Assembly: GCA_964578485.1 (NCBI GenBank)
Contig: CAZODA010000004.1
Coordinates: 62,001 to 126,000, forward strand
DNA: 64,000 bases
Source: CAZODA01 sp964578485
Lineage (GTDB): Bacteria; Bacteroidota; Bacteroidia; Bacteroidales; Marinilabiliaceae
Reading direction: 5' to 3'
The notes under the pieces are model-generated. The model did not search any database. It was given only the letters and a program-made list of their open reading frames with translations, and was not told where the DNA came from. The translations under genes were made by a program, and so were the position numbers. Shown one piece after another: positions 43,333 to 51,542 of this stretch; position 1 is the stretch's first letter, and every line of letters begins with the position of its first letter.

Positions 43333-45953
43333 AATTCGTAAATTCTTTTTCGGTTATTAAATGCTTCTTGACCACCCTCCATAATATTTACTATCTCATT
43401 TCTTATCGTTTTATTATCAATACTACCAAGATTTGTTTTTATACTGTCGGTGTTATATTTACACGAAATCACTTGCTCACAATCTCCAAGAACAGGAATA
43501 TTCGGGTTGTGGGTAGCAAAAATAAATTGTGATGAATTTTTCAATTCTTTCAATACTTTTATTACATCATTGTAAATAGTTTGGTTATCCAAATCATCTT
43601 CGGGTTGGTCAATCATAATTAAATCGCTATCCTTTAATGTCAACAAAAATATAATGAGGGCAGATGCTCTCTGTCCCAAAGAATGCTCATTTAACGGTCT
43701 TCCTCGATAAATAATATCAAATTTATCAGGTATTCTATATGTCAAAAATGCTCCAATATTGTTGTTAAAATACTCCCTAAAAGTATTCAATTGAACATCA
43801 GTAAGATTATCGGACAATTTAGAGTGGGATTGATGTAAATCCTCATAAACAGCAATCAAATCATTATAGTTCTCTATAATAATCTGAATATTATTTTCCC
43901 TCAAATTACTTCCTCTCAGATTCTCTTTCAGATAAGATTTAAAATCTTCTTTGTTACCTTTAAAAGTAACATCTATTCTTATAGAACTTTGATCTTCGTT
44001 TACTTTTTTAATTTCATCCTGAACTATTACAAATTCATCAAACCATAAATTTTCCAAAGCAGTCAAAGATTTTTTCAATTGATTTTCCAATTCTTTTTTC
44101 TTATCGGACAGCTTATTTAATTCCGATAGTTGGGCTTTTATCAAATCAAGTTCTTTGGTATATTTCACATAATCGTCAGCCTGTATATTGGGTAGGTTTA
44201 TTTCCCTTTTAATTTTTGAAAATTCCTCTTTCAAAGTTTCGTATTTCACATTGAAGTCTTGATGTCGTTTTTTGAGAATGGTATTTTCCATTACTAATTT
44301 TGATGAAAGAGTTTTGGCTTCAAGAAACAAATTCTCAAAAACAGTAAAATGCTGTTTTATACTATCAATATCTACAGCGTTTTCTTTTGAAACATATGTT
44401 TTGAAACTCTGGAAACTGTCCTCAAATTCATTGACAAATTCATTCAAACCATCAATGACTTTTTGTTCAAATTTTTCTAGACGCTTGATAAAATTACTGT
44501 CTTGATTAAAAGAGATTTGTTTTTCAAGTTTTTTATCAATTTTATTATCTTTAAAAACTTGAATTTTTAAATTTAACTCTGCTTGTTTGGCTTCAATATC
44601 TGTTTTTCTTGCAACTTTTGCATCTATTTTTTTGAGTTCATTTATTGACCGCAGTACATCTTGATTTCTTTCCTCAATCTCACGCTTTTTGTTAAATAAT
44701 CGATCGCCAATTAATTTACTAATAAGATATTCTGTTGATAGAGAATCGCCAATTTGTGAAAGATCTTTTTGCCCAAAATATATAGGTTTTTTAACAATGG
44801 CATTTGGTTTTAATCTAATTTGTAATTCTCCATCTTTATAAATATTTGTTCTATCACCGAGTATTTTTTCAGCAATATATTCTTTTCCTTGGTCATCTAC
44901 TAAAACAGAGGTTATTTTTCCACCACTTCCTAATAGCACATTAACCAAGCCTGTTTTATATTTAAAATCAACATTCTGTTCCTCTTCTAATTCAATATCC
45001 AAAGCATATCTGATGGCTTCAAGTACAGAAGATTTTCCACTTCCTCTAATACCAATTAAATTATTCATTGAATGATTTAATTCAATTGTAGAACCGTTTA
45101 ACTTCCCACCTTTAAAACTTATAGACTTTAGATATCCATTACTTGGATTGATGATTGTTTGTTCTTGTCTGTATTGTTTATCTATTAATGCGTATTTAAT
45201 TGCTTCAAAATTAAAAGCTCCAATTTTTAAAAATGTTTTTTGAGTAACTTCATTTACATAATTACCTGTTCCAATATCTTCTATGCTTTTTGCATCGGAT
45301 CCTTCCACAAAAGCAGGTAATTCATTATTAAGCCAAAGATTAAGGTTTTTAATTAAATCAGCTGTTCTTACTTTTTGAAACCCGAGAACAGCCTTTCGGA
45401 ATAAAGGATTGTTACCTAATTCTTGAATACGTCCACCATCTAACTCATTACAAAAACCACTTTTTTGTTCAATATGAGCCATTATAATGAAATAATCTTT
45501 TTCAAAAGCATTCAATTTCTTTATTGTTTCAATCAGATTGTCATTAGAACGACCGTTTTCGTTTTCGAAATTGTGTTTACCTACAAAAGTTTGGGTGATA
45601 AACTGATTGATATAGTCTGTGCCATTTTCAAGCCACTCGGTAGGATTGAAGATAACTAGGCAATGAATACCATTTGCTCCGTCATTTACAGAAAGTTCAA
45701 CTCCTGGCAAAAGATAAATTTCTTTTTTTCTTGCAGTTTTTTCAAGAGCTTTATATTCGTCAAAATTAAATTTATTATGATTGGTAATTACAGCAATTTT
45801 AATATCTTCTTCACTCAACCTGTTAACATAGTTGGAGAAATAATAATCACTTTCTCCATTATAAGTGAACTCATTGTCAGCATTTGTGTGCAAATGAAAG
45901 TCAGCTCTTAACCAAGTGCTACCATTTTTAAATATTTCAAATTCTTTATCCAT
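43320..45953 (-). CDS. PHP phosphoesterase fused to SMC-like ATPase (TrlF-type)
   Basis: An 877-residue protein. The N-terminus is a PHP-type phosphoesterase: RADFHLHT (His20, His22), AVITNHN, LLPGVELSV and VEGSDAKS; the last usually reads GSDAH, so one metal ligand may be changed. An SMC/Rad50-type ATPase follows: Walker A GIRGSGKSS near residue 300, a coiled coil (about 380-660), LGQRASALIIFLLTL as signature and DLIMIDQPEDDLDN as Walker B near 780, then ATHNPNIPVLG. Similar proteins are annotated TrlF family. The layout suggests a DNA- or RNA-sensing ATPase driving a phosphoesterase. It overlaps its upstream XRE gene by 8 bases and the AlbA gene by 13. Confidence 0.85.
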   Translation of the reverse strand: MDKEFEIFKNGSTWLRADFHLHTNADNEFTYNGESDYYFSNYVNRLSEEDIKIAVITNHNKFNFDEYKALEKTARKKEIYLLPGVELSVNDGANGIHCLVIFNPTEWLENGTDYINQFITQTFVGKHNFENENGRSNDNLIETIKKLNAFEKDYFIIMAHIEQKSGFCNELDGGRIQELGNNPLFRKAVLGFQKVRTADLIKNLNLWLNNELPAFVEGSDAKSIEDIGTGNYVNEVTQKTFLKIGAFNFEAIKYALIDKQYRQEQTIINPSNGYLKSISFKGGKLNGSTIELNHSMNNLIGIRGSGKSSVLEAIRYALDIELEEEQNVDFKYKTGLVNVLLGSGGKITSVLVDDQGKEYIAEKILGDRTNIYKDGELQIRLKPNAIVKKPIYFGQKDLSQIGDSLSTEYLISKLIGDRLFNKKREIEERNQDVLRSINELKKIDAKVARKTDIEAKQAELNLKIQVFKDNKIDKKLEKQISFNQDSNFIKRLEKFEQKVIDGLNEFVNEFEDSFQSFKTYVSKENAVDIDSIKQHFTVFENLFLEAKTLSSKLVMENTILKKRHQDFNVKYETLKEEFSKIKREINLPNIQADDYVKYTKELDLIKAQLSELNKLSDKKKELENQLKKSLTALENLWFDEFVIVQDEIKKVNEDQSSIRIDVTFKGNKEDFKSYLKENLRGSNLRENNIQIIIENYNDLIAVYEDLHQSHSKLSDNLTDVQLNTFREYFNNNIGAFLTYRIPDKFDIIYRGRPLNEHSLGQRASALIIFLLTLKDSDLIMIDQPEDDLDNQTIYNDVIKVLKELKNSSQFIFATHNPNIPVLGDCEQVISCKYNTDSIKTNLGSIDNKTIRNEIVNIMEGGQEAFNNRKRIYELWTH

Positions 45954-46155
45954 TTGGTAAATATTCTTTAGTAGAAACTAATAATTCTCGTATATCAACA
46001 TCTAAAACTTGAGCAATTTCTGTCAAAACCTCAATACTTGGTTGGGAATTGTTATTACAATAATTTGTAACCACACTATAACTTTTTCTTATTTTTTCAG
46101 CAAGCCAAGTTTGGGTTCTACCTTGTTCTTTTAAAATTTCTTTTATCCGGTTCAT
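45946..46155 (-). CDS. XRE-family regulator of the PHP-ATPase operon
   Basis: A 69-residue single-domain HTH protein: RTQTWLAEKIRKSYSVVTNY is the HTH, IEVLTEIAQVLDVDIRELLV the dimerisation helices. First gene of the three-gene cassette, overlapping the ATPase gene by 8 bases. Small XRE proteins in this place usually repress a defence operon until infection. Confidence 0.87.
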   Translation of the reverse strand: MNRIKEILKEQGRTQTWLAEKIRKSYSVVTNYCNNNSQPSIEVLTEIAQVLDVDIRELLVSTKEYLPNG

Positions 46156-46188
46156 TAGTTCAAAGTTCTTTATTTAATGATAACGTTA

Positions 46189-46196
46189 CAAAGATA
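46189..46196 (-). promoter_or_regulatory. -7 element TATCTTTG of the XRE/PHP-ATPase/AlbA operon
   Basis: Exact TAnnTTTG match on the minus strand, 33 bases before the XRE ATG. No clear -33 TTG at the usual distance. It indicates that the cassette does not rely on read-through. Confidence 0.5.
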
Positions 46197-46353
46197 CATT
46201 TAATTATGATGTTGTAATATGTTTTTATGTTGAAAAATGATATGTTTTTTATAGAGGTATAGGCAAAAAATAACTCTTTTTTAGTTTTGAAGCATTGGAT
46301 TGTACGGTTGGAAAAACCAAAATGTGCGGTTTGGTTAGTGGGTTTAAGCTTGC

Positions 46354-46487
46354 AGAGAACGTTTGACTTGCTTGGCGAAGGTGGCATTTTTAGCACAAAT
46401 CTTCAACCGAGGCATTAAGTTCAAATTTAACGAAAAACTTTAAATCGAAGCCTTTTATTGCCGTTTTTGCCAAACTGCTTGTTGGTA
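46354..46487 (-). repeat. attC-like site of the Abi_C cassette
   Basis: 134 bp with boxes AGAGAAC and GTTGGTA, arms GACTTGCTTGGCGAAGGTGGC and GCCGTTTTTGCCAAACTGC. The region 46156-46511 otherwise holds only the next operon's promoter. Ends 25 bases before the Abi_C stop. Confidence 0.75.
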
Positions 46488-46511
46488 GTCAGGGCCGTTT
46501 TATTTTTTATC

Positions 46512-47309
46512 TTAAAATGGGAGTTCATCATTATCATCCTCTTTCACTATTACGGGAGCAGGGAATTTATTTTTGTAGAAAGAGTTTAGAAATAATTCTA
46601 CTGTCGTTACAGTATTCACAATAAAATAAGTGTAAAGAGAGTCATTTATTAGATAATCATCATCAGTTTTACCGTGAAAATATGTTTTGTCGCTTCTTAA
46701 CGTTTCTACAGCTTGATTTATAGCTAAGAGTGAACTACCTATAGTTTTTATCTCTTTAGGATTATCTTTGTTTACTAAATTAAATTCTTTTAAAATTATC
46801 CCTGTTAATTTATATAGAGTTTCAGAGCCTTTAATATTACTAGAAATTCTTTCGTCCTTTAGTATTTCTTTAATTATACTCTCTAATGCAGAATTTGCCA
46901 AACCGATAACTGTACTTGGGTCTGTTTCAATTTGTTTATAGGCTCTAACAAAAGTGTCGTATGCTGTACTATAATTTGTTTTTAAAGCGTTTTTAAATTC
47001 AGGTATTGAGGGGATAAAATCAGGAGTATCAACTCCTAAATCAATAGCAATTTTTAGCAATGTTTCTCCATCAATATTGTGTAAGGTTGATTTTAAATCA
47101 ATTTTTCCATTTACCTGCTTTGTTATTTCAAATTGTGGCGACCAGCCTAGATTAAAACCTGTGTCGGTAGTCCTATCTTCATAAATTTGCCACTTTTCGA
47201 TGTGTTTTTCTACGTTATAGTATTTTGAAGTTTCAAAATAATCCCATAAAGCATTTTCTACATCTGAAACAAGTTTCATTTGATATTTTGGAGAAATTAA
47301 ACTATTCAT
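46512..47309 (-). CDS. Abortive infection C-terminal domain (Abi_C) protein
   Basis: A 265-residue protein. The N-terminal half is charged and not recognised. The C-terminal half (about 135-250) has VIGLANSALESIIKEIL, LYKLTGIILKEF, IGSSLLAINQAVETLRSDKT and HGKTDDDYL, the helical pattern and His-Gly of Abi_C, a HEPN-like fold. Proteins of this type are linked to phage exclusion. It follows a hydrolase::HNH relic by 37 bases, with no attC between, so the cassette is a composite. Confidence 0.72.
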   Translation of the reverse strand: MNSLISPKYQMKLVSDVENALWDYFETSKYYNVEKHIEKWQIYEDRTTDTGFNLGWSPQFEITKQVNGKIDLKSTLHNIDGETLLKIAIDLGVDTPDFIPSIPEFKNALKTNYSTAYDTFVRAYKQIETDPSTVIGLANSALESIIKEILKDERISSNIKGSETLYKLTGIILKEFNLVNKDNPKEIKTIGSSLLAINQAVETLRSDKTYFHGKTDDDYLINDSLYTYFIVNTVTTVELFLNSFYKNKFPAPVIVKEDDNDELPF

Positions 47310-47346
47310 TTTTTTAATGATAAAATTTAAAAGTAAAGTTAAGAAT

Positions 47347-48234
47347 TTATCTATTACCTTTTGCTCGGTTATGTGTTTTACACAACATTTCGCAGTTTTT
47401 AATATCAGTTGCTCTGCCTTTCCTCCACGCTGTAACGTGATCGGTATCCATATCTTTTAAACTCCAAATTTTCGTTTTGTTGGCATCGCGTCCGATTAGA
47501 CTGATTTGATTGGGATTAATATCTTTTCTGGTTTTTAAATACTCTATCCCGGCTATAACATCCAAGGCAAAGTCATAGGAGGTTGCATCAGCCAAAGTTT
47601 CTTTCTCTGTTCTTTGTCCAACTCCTTTATCATCAATACGTAAAATAGCAATTCCTTGGCGTGTTAAATAATCTGCAATAACAAGAAATGGTTTATGACC
47701 AAATATAGTTTCGTCTCTGTCTTGCTGCCCACTACCAGAAATAAGTATAGCTACCGGATATTTGTTCACTTGTTTTGGTATAGTCAGCGTATCTCCAAAT
47801 TTTATACTTTTTCCCTGATTAAAATATGAAACAGTTTCTTCTGTATATTGGAAAGGTGGTTTCGGATTCTGAGGTCTTCTATATTCTTTTTTTTCTTCTT
47901 AATGTTAGCGGGTAATTTTTTCCTAATTGAATCCAATTTCCAACAATTATATCATTTTCATATACTCCTACAAATTGTGCCTTAATTAATCCAACAAAAG
48001 TAATATTGATACTATCCCCACAATTGCTCAAGTTTGAAACAGGATTATCCTGAACTGACTGTGCTGGGATATCATGTAAACAATTATCACTGCTTAGCTT
48101 GAAATCAATTTTTGTTCAATATCTTCAGTCTTTATCGTGCCTTCCCACATTGCTACATCTTCATCCTTTTCCTGGTCTTTATTTGAACATGAAAGAATGC
48201 CAATTGGTAAGATTAATATAATTATATTGTTCAT
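47347..48234 (-). pseudogene. Chimeric relic: alpha/beta-hydrolase lipoprotein 5' part joined to HNH endonuclease 3' part
   Basis: From the ATG at 48234 the frame gives a lipoprotein signal (MNNIIILILPIGILSCSNKD) and WEGTIKTEDIEQ, then stops at 48094. Homologous-looking sequence goes on in other frames (DIPAQSVQDNPVSNLSNCG; NWIQLGKNYPLTLRR; then PPFQYTEETVSYFNQGKS) with a shift at an A-run near 47,890. The last frame (47347-47769) has SGSGQQDRDETIFGHKPF and LRIDDKGVG of an alpha/beta hydrolase up to ISLIG, where the GHS nucleophile should follow, but instead reads into HNH sequence (MDTDHVTAW, NCEMLCKTHNRAKGN). Neither part can be functional as it stands, except perhaps a truncated fusion. 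Confidence 0.8.
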
Positions 48235-48253
48235 AGTTGGTTTTTTTAATACC

Positions 48254-48386
48254 CCATAACGTCTGACCAGCTTGCCGAAGTGGCAATTTTTACCGGTAAA
48301 CCTCAATCGAATAACGTACTTTCAACTTACCGAAAACGTTCAATCGAAGCCGTTCGACCCGTCTGACGCAAAACTGGCTGTTACAG
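48254..48386 (-). repeat. attC-like site of the restriction-modification cassette
   Basis: 133 bp with boxes CCATAAC and GTTACAG; arms GACCAGCTTGCCGAAGTGGC and CGTCTGACGCAAAACTGGC. GTTACAGGC at 48380-48388 is matched exactly by GCCTGTAAC at 50762-50770, the far cassette end. Ends 11 bases before the restriction gene stop. Confidence 0.78.
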
Positions 48387-48398
48387 GCTGGCGTGTTT

Positions 48399-49022
48399 TT
48401 ATCTAATACTTTCCACTTTTTCTGCTGTAATTATTTGATTACTTTCTATAACTTTAATAGTTGGTGGTTCTGAAAATTCATATTGCTTCATTTCTATGAT
48501 AATAGCATCAAACTCTTCTGAAGTTGCAACAATAACATTATCAAGGCCAATAACATCGCCACTTTTTATTTTTTCTTTGACACTACGAGCTTCATTCACT
48601 TCAAGTGTTATTAAATAACTTAAAGCTTTTCTATGTACATATTTTAAGGCTATTGCTTCTAAATCGGCTTGTTTGTATCGCTCTCTTAAGCTTGTTTTGG
48701 CACTCCAACAAACAGGCCCACGTTCTGAAGTATAAAACATCAAATCATATATAACATTAGGTACAAACGCAACTTTAGCACTCATATACAGTGGAAGGAT
48801 GTTTTCTCGTACACATAAAGTGGCTAAAATATATTCAAATATCTTACCATTTAAATTATTATTCCCATCTGGATGTTTTTGATAGGCATTCCAATATTTT
48901 TTTATATAATCGGAGGGAGTCGAATATTCGACATTCAAAAAGTTTGGAAATAAACTGTCAAAAATAGTTTCAGCCTTACTATTTTTACCAACTGTAATAC
49001 TTAGGTCATTTAATTTTCCCAT
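48399..49022 (-). CDS. Putative type II restriction endonuclease
   Basis: A 207-residue protein starting immediately after the TAA of the methyltransferase gene, the classical place of a cognate endonuclease. A PD-(D/E)xK-like centre may be IYDLMFYTSERGPVCWSAKTS (Asp, then S-A-K), followed by a basic helix. I do not recognise its specificity. Context gives most of the support; the motif is only suggestive. With Vsr-Dcm it forms a complete cassette-borne restriction system. Confidence 0.7.
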   Translation of the reverse strand: MGKLNDLSITVGKNSKAETIFDSLFPNFLNVEYSTPSDYIKKYWNAYQKHPDGNNNLNGKIFEYILATLCVRENILPLYMSAKVAFVPNVIYDLMFYTSERGPVCWSAKTSLRERYKQADLEAIALKYVHRKALSYLITLEVNEARSVKEKIKSGDVIGLDNVIVATSEEFDAIIIEMKQYEFSEPPTIKVIESNQIITAEKVESIR

Positions 49023-50702
49023 TTAAATTGCTTCAATAGAATTTAAAATCTGCTTTGCCATTGCTTGAATTGCAGGTACAGCGACTGAATTACCAAACTG
49101 CTTATAAGCTTGGGCATCGGAAACCGGAATAACGAAATCATCAGGGAAACCTTGTAGTCTGGCCCATTCTCTTGGCGTCATTTTTCTAATTCCTTTACGA
49201 TTAACCTTCCCTTGAATATTCGTTTTAGGTTTATAGTCTGTAATTCTAAAATCATAAACAAGGTTTCTTTCTCTACCCATACCACCACAAACTACGGCAT
49301 TAGCAATTTCATCATCTTTGATTATTTCATAACCAAATCCGTTACCTTTTTTGGCGTGCCTTTCTTTATGGTCTTTTAAGGTTTGTAAATAAACAGTAGA
49401 TAAATAATATTTTGTTGATGGAACTTCCTTTTCCTTAATATCTGCAAAAGTCACATTTTTATTTATAGGTTTAGGATATTCAAATTCCTTTATTCCTGTA
49501 CTTGGGTGAAAACCTGCAATAAAAATTCGTTCTCTGTTTTGTGGAACTCCAAAATCTTTAGCATTTACGATTTGAGGGTCAGGTACAAAATATCCTAAAT
49601 CATTACGCAAAACATTAAGAATTGTGGCTAAAGTTTTGCCTCCTTGATGGCTTGTTAAGCCCTTGACATTTTCTAAAAATATTGCTTTAGGTTGTTTTCT
49701 TTTGATAATTTCGGCAACGTCAAAAAACAGGGTTCCTCTTGTATCTTCAAAGCCACCACGCCTACCCGCAATCGAAAAAGCTTGACAGGGGAAACCTGCA
49801 CAAAGAATATCAAAATTATCCGGAATATAGGATTTTGTTTCCTCCTTCGTAATATCTCCAAACGGTGTTTCTCCAAAGTTCGCACGATAGGTTTGTTTGG
49901 AATATTTATCCCATTCGCTGGTATAGACACATTCTCCGCCTAAATTTTGTAATGCCAAACGAAAGCCTCCGATTCCGGCAAATAAATCTATGAATTTAAA
50001 TTTTGGCTCATTAATTGGTGGGAAAGGAATATCATGGGTTTCAAATAAACCATACTGTAAAGCTTCTTCCGCAACTTGTAAAGTAATTTCTTCATCAGGA
50101 TATTTATATTCTAAAATCTCCTTTGCAAAAACAATCGCATCTGGTTTGTAAAATTTGGATGCACCGTTTTTATCATTATGTAAATAATGAGTCAAGACAG
50201 CTTTTTTATTATTGTCTGATTTAACTAATTCATCCTTAAAAGCTTTTCCTTCAATTTTCTCTAAGGATATTTTTTCTCTAAACCTCATTTCTGATACCAA
50301 AATTTCTTTTTCAATTATTTCTATACAATTTAATAAATTTTTCTCAATTTCCTTTGCCCAAAACCGTAAAATCTTCCATCCTTGTTTTTTAAGTTCCTTA
50401 TTAACTTCTTTATCTCGTTGTATATTTCGTTCAATTTTATTGAACCAAAATTCCTTATTTGTTTTATGGTCAAATTTTCTTGTTTCCCAATCTTTACCGT
50501 GCCAAAACTCGCCATCGACAAAAATAGCAAGCTTTATTCGTTTAAATGTCAAATCGGGCTTTCCAAAGACAGTTTTATTGTTTTTCCTGTATCTGTGTCC
50601 TCTTGCATAAAGAGCTTTAGCCAATATAAGCTCAGGTTTTGTTCCTGTTGATTTATTGGCTTGCATATTTTTTCTCCTTTGCTCTTTAGTCAATTTGTCC
50701 AT
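49023..50702 (-). CDS. Vsr endonuclease fused to C5 cytosine DNA methyltransferase
   Basis: A 559-residue fusion from the ATG at 50702 (a TTG at 50723 is less likely). Residues 1 to about 135 are a Vsr mismatch endonuclease: TGTKPELILAKAL, FGKPDLTFKRIKLAIFVDGE with the catalytic Asp, FWHGKDW and QRDKEVNKELKKQGWKILRFW. From about 230 a C5 methyltransferase follows: FIDLFAGIGGFRLAL (motif I), GFPCQAFSIAG with the catalytic Cys (motif IV, near 300), FLENVKGL, QNRERIFIAG and QFGNSVAVP. Vsr normally repairs T:G mismatches left by deaminated methylcytosine and is usually a separate gene. Here repair and methylation are in one chain. Its stop abuts the restriction gene. Confidence 0.9.
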   Translation of the reverse strand: MDKLTKEQRRKNMQANKSTGTKPELILAKALYARGHRYRKNNKTVFGKPDLTFKRIKLAIFVDGEFWHGKDWETRKFDHKTNKEFWFNKIERNIQRDKEVNKELKKQGWKILRFWAKEIEKNLLNCIEIIEKEILVSEMRFREKISLEKIEGKAFKDELVKSDNNKKAVLTHYLHNDKNGASKFYKPDAIVFAKEILEYKYPDEEITLQVAEEALQYGLFETHDIPFPPINEPKFKFIDLFAGIGGFRLALQNLGGECVYTSEWDKYSKQTYRANFGETPFGDITKEETKSYIPDNFDILCAGFPCQAFSIAGRRGGFEDTRGTLFFDVAEIIKRKQPKAIFLENVKGLTSHQGGKTLATILNVLRNDLGYFVPDPQIVNAKDFGVPQNRERIFIAGFHPSTGIKEFEYPKPINKNVTFADIKEKEVPSTKYYLSTVYLQTLKDHKERHAKKGNGFGYEIIKDDEIANAVVCGGMGRERNLVYDFRITDYKPKTNIQGKVNRKGIRKMTPREWARLQGFPDDFVIPVSDAQAYKQFGNSVAVPAIQAMAKQILNSIEAI

Positions 50703-50763
50703 AGCTATAAACTTAAAAAACAAGTTCTGTTTTATTTAAACTTTACTGGTTCTTTACGCTTGC

Positions 50764-50898
50764 CTGTAACGATTGTCCGACTTGGTGTTGGGCGAGATTT
50801 AAACCTACAAAAACGCAACACTAAGTCATAACTTAAAATTAATAATAAAACTTCAGATAACAAACTAAAACCCGCCTGACGCTAAGCCTTTGTTAGTC
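50764..50898 (-). repeat. attC-like site of the small membrane protein cassette
   Basis: 135 bp with boxes CTGTAAC and GTTAGTC, arms GTCCGACTTGGTGTTGGGCG and CCCGCCTGACGCTAAGCC. The stop of 50865-51341 lies inside it, so the last residues (TNKGLASGGF) are encoded by the attC. Confidence 0.75.
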
Positions 50899-51341
50899 GA
50901 CGTTTCGATATTATTCTCTGTCCTATTTATTTCAATTTGATTTTTATTTTTTAATTCTTTTTGCTCTTTAATAAAACTAAAATATGCAAATTTTAACAAA
51001 ATTACTGCATTCAAAAAAATAGCAATTATTTTTGTAATATTCCAATATTTTTTAATACGCTGATTTCGAGTTCGACTTTTATAACCACCATTATTAACAA
51101 ATTCGATTCCGTTTAAATTTATTTGATAAGAATTTTCTGACTTATTGAAGTTTACAAACCCATCTTGATGAAGTTTTTCTAAAAAAAGTTCTGGTTCTGT
51201 ATAATTATGTATTTTCGTTTTTTCGTCGCCATAACAGAAGAAAAATATATCAATTGCATTTAAATATTGAATGTAATCTTGTTCGTTAATGACAATTGTA
51301 GTCTTTAGATAATGCAAAAGGTCATCTAAAGTCTTATCCAT
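50865..51341 (-). CDS. Hypothetical protein with one membrane helix
   Basis: A 158-residue protein from the ATG at 51341 (an upstream TTG at 51374 is possible). Residues 1-105 look soluble and may form a small winged-helix-like fold (FLEKLHQDGFVNFNKSENSY); a basic stretch RTRNQRIKKYW leads into one helix IIAIFLNAVILLKFAYFSFI; the tail is polar. The C-terminus is encoded by the cassette's own attC. No family recognised; a soluble-domain-plus-anchor plan is common among defence effectors but proves nothing. Confidence 0.6.
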   Translation of the reverse strand: MDKTLDDLLHYLKTTIVINEQDYIQYLNAIDIFFFCYGDEKTKIHNYTEPELFLEKLHQDGFVNFNKSENSYQINLNGIEFVNNGGYKSRTRNQRIKKYWNITKIIAIFLNAVILLKFAYFSFIKEQKELKNKNQIEINRTENNIETSTNKGLASGGF

Positions 51342-51399
51342 ATTCTTCTGATCTAGTCTTTTGTTCTTTTTCAATTTAATATCAAATTATAATAATGTT

Positions 51400-51528
51400 G
51401 GCTAACGGTTATCCAGCTTTGCGGTCAGGCGGAATTTTCTACCGAAAATTCCAAAAAATAAAGATTAAATTTACAAAAAAGTTTTCAAACGGAAAACTTC
51501 AACCCGCCTGACGTAAAACTGGTTGATA
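51400..51528 (-). repeat. attC-like site of the HEPN cassette
   Basis: 129 bp with boxes GGCTAAC and GTTGATA. Arms CCAGCTTTGCGGTCAGGCGG and CCCGCCTGACGTAAAACTGG are nearly perfect complements. This is one of the cleanest sites. Ends 15 bases before the stop of the HEPN gene. Confidence 0.82.
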
Positions 51529-51542
51529 GCAGAGGGTGAGTT

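Noticed and set aside
46160..46396. 78-codon minus frame before the XRE gene
   Set aside because: Crosses the promoter of the PHP-ATPase operon and part of an attC; not a gene.
48235..48306. 24-codon N-terminal extension of the hydrolase lipoprotein
   Set aside because: It is read from attC DNA; the lipoprotein signal starts at 48234.
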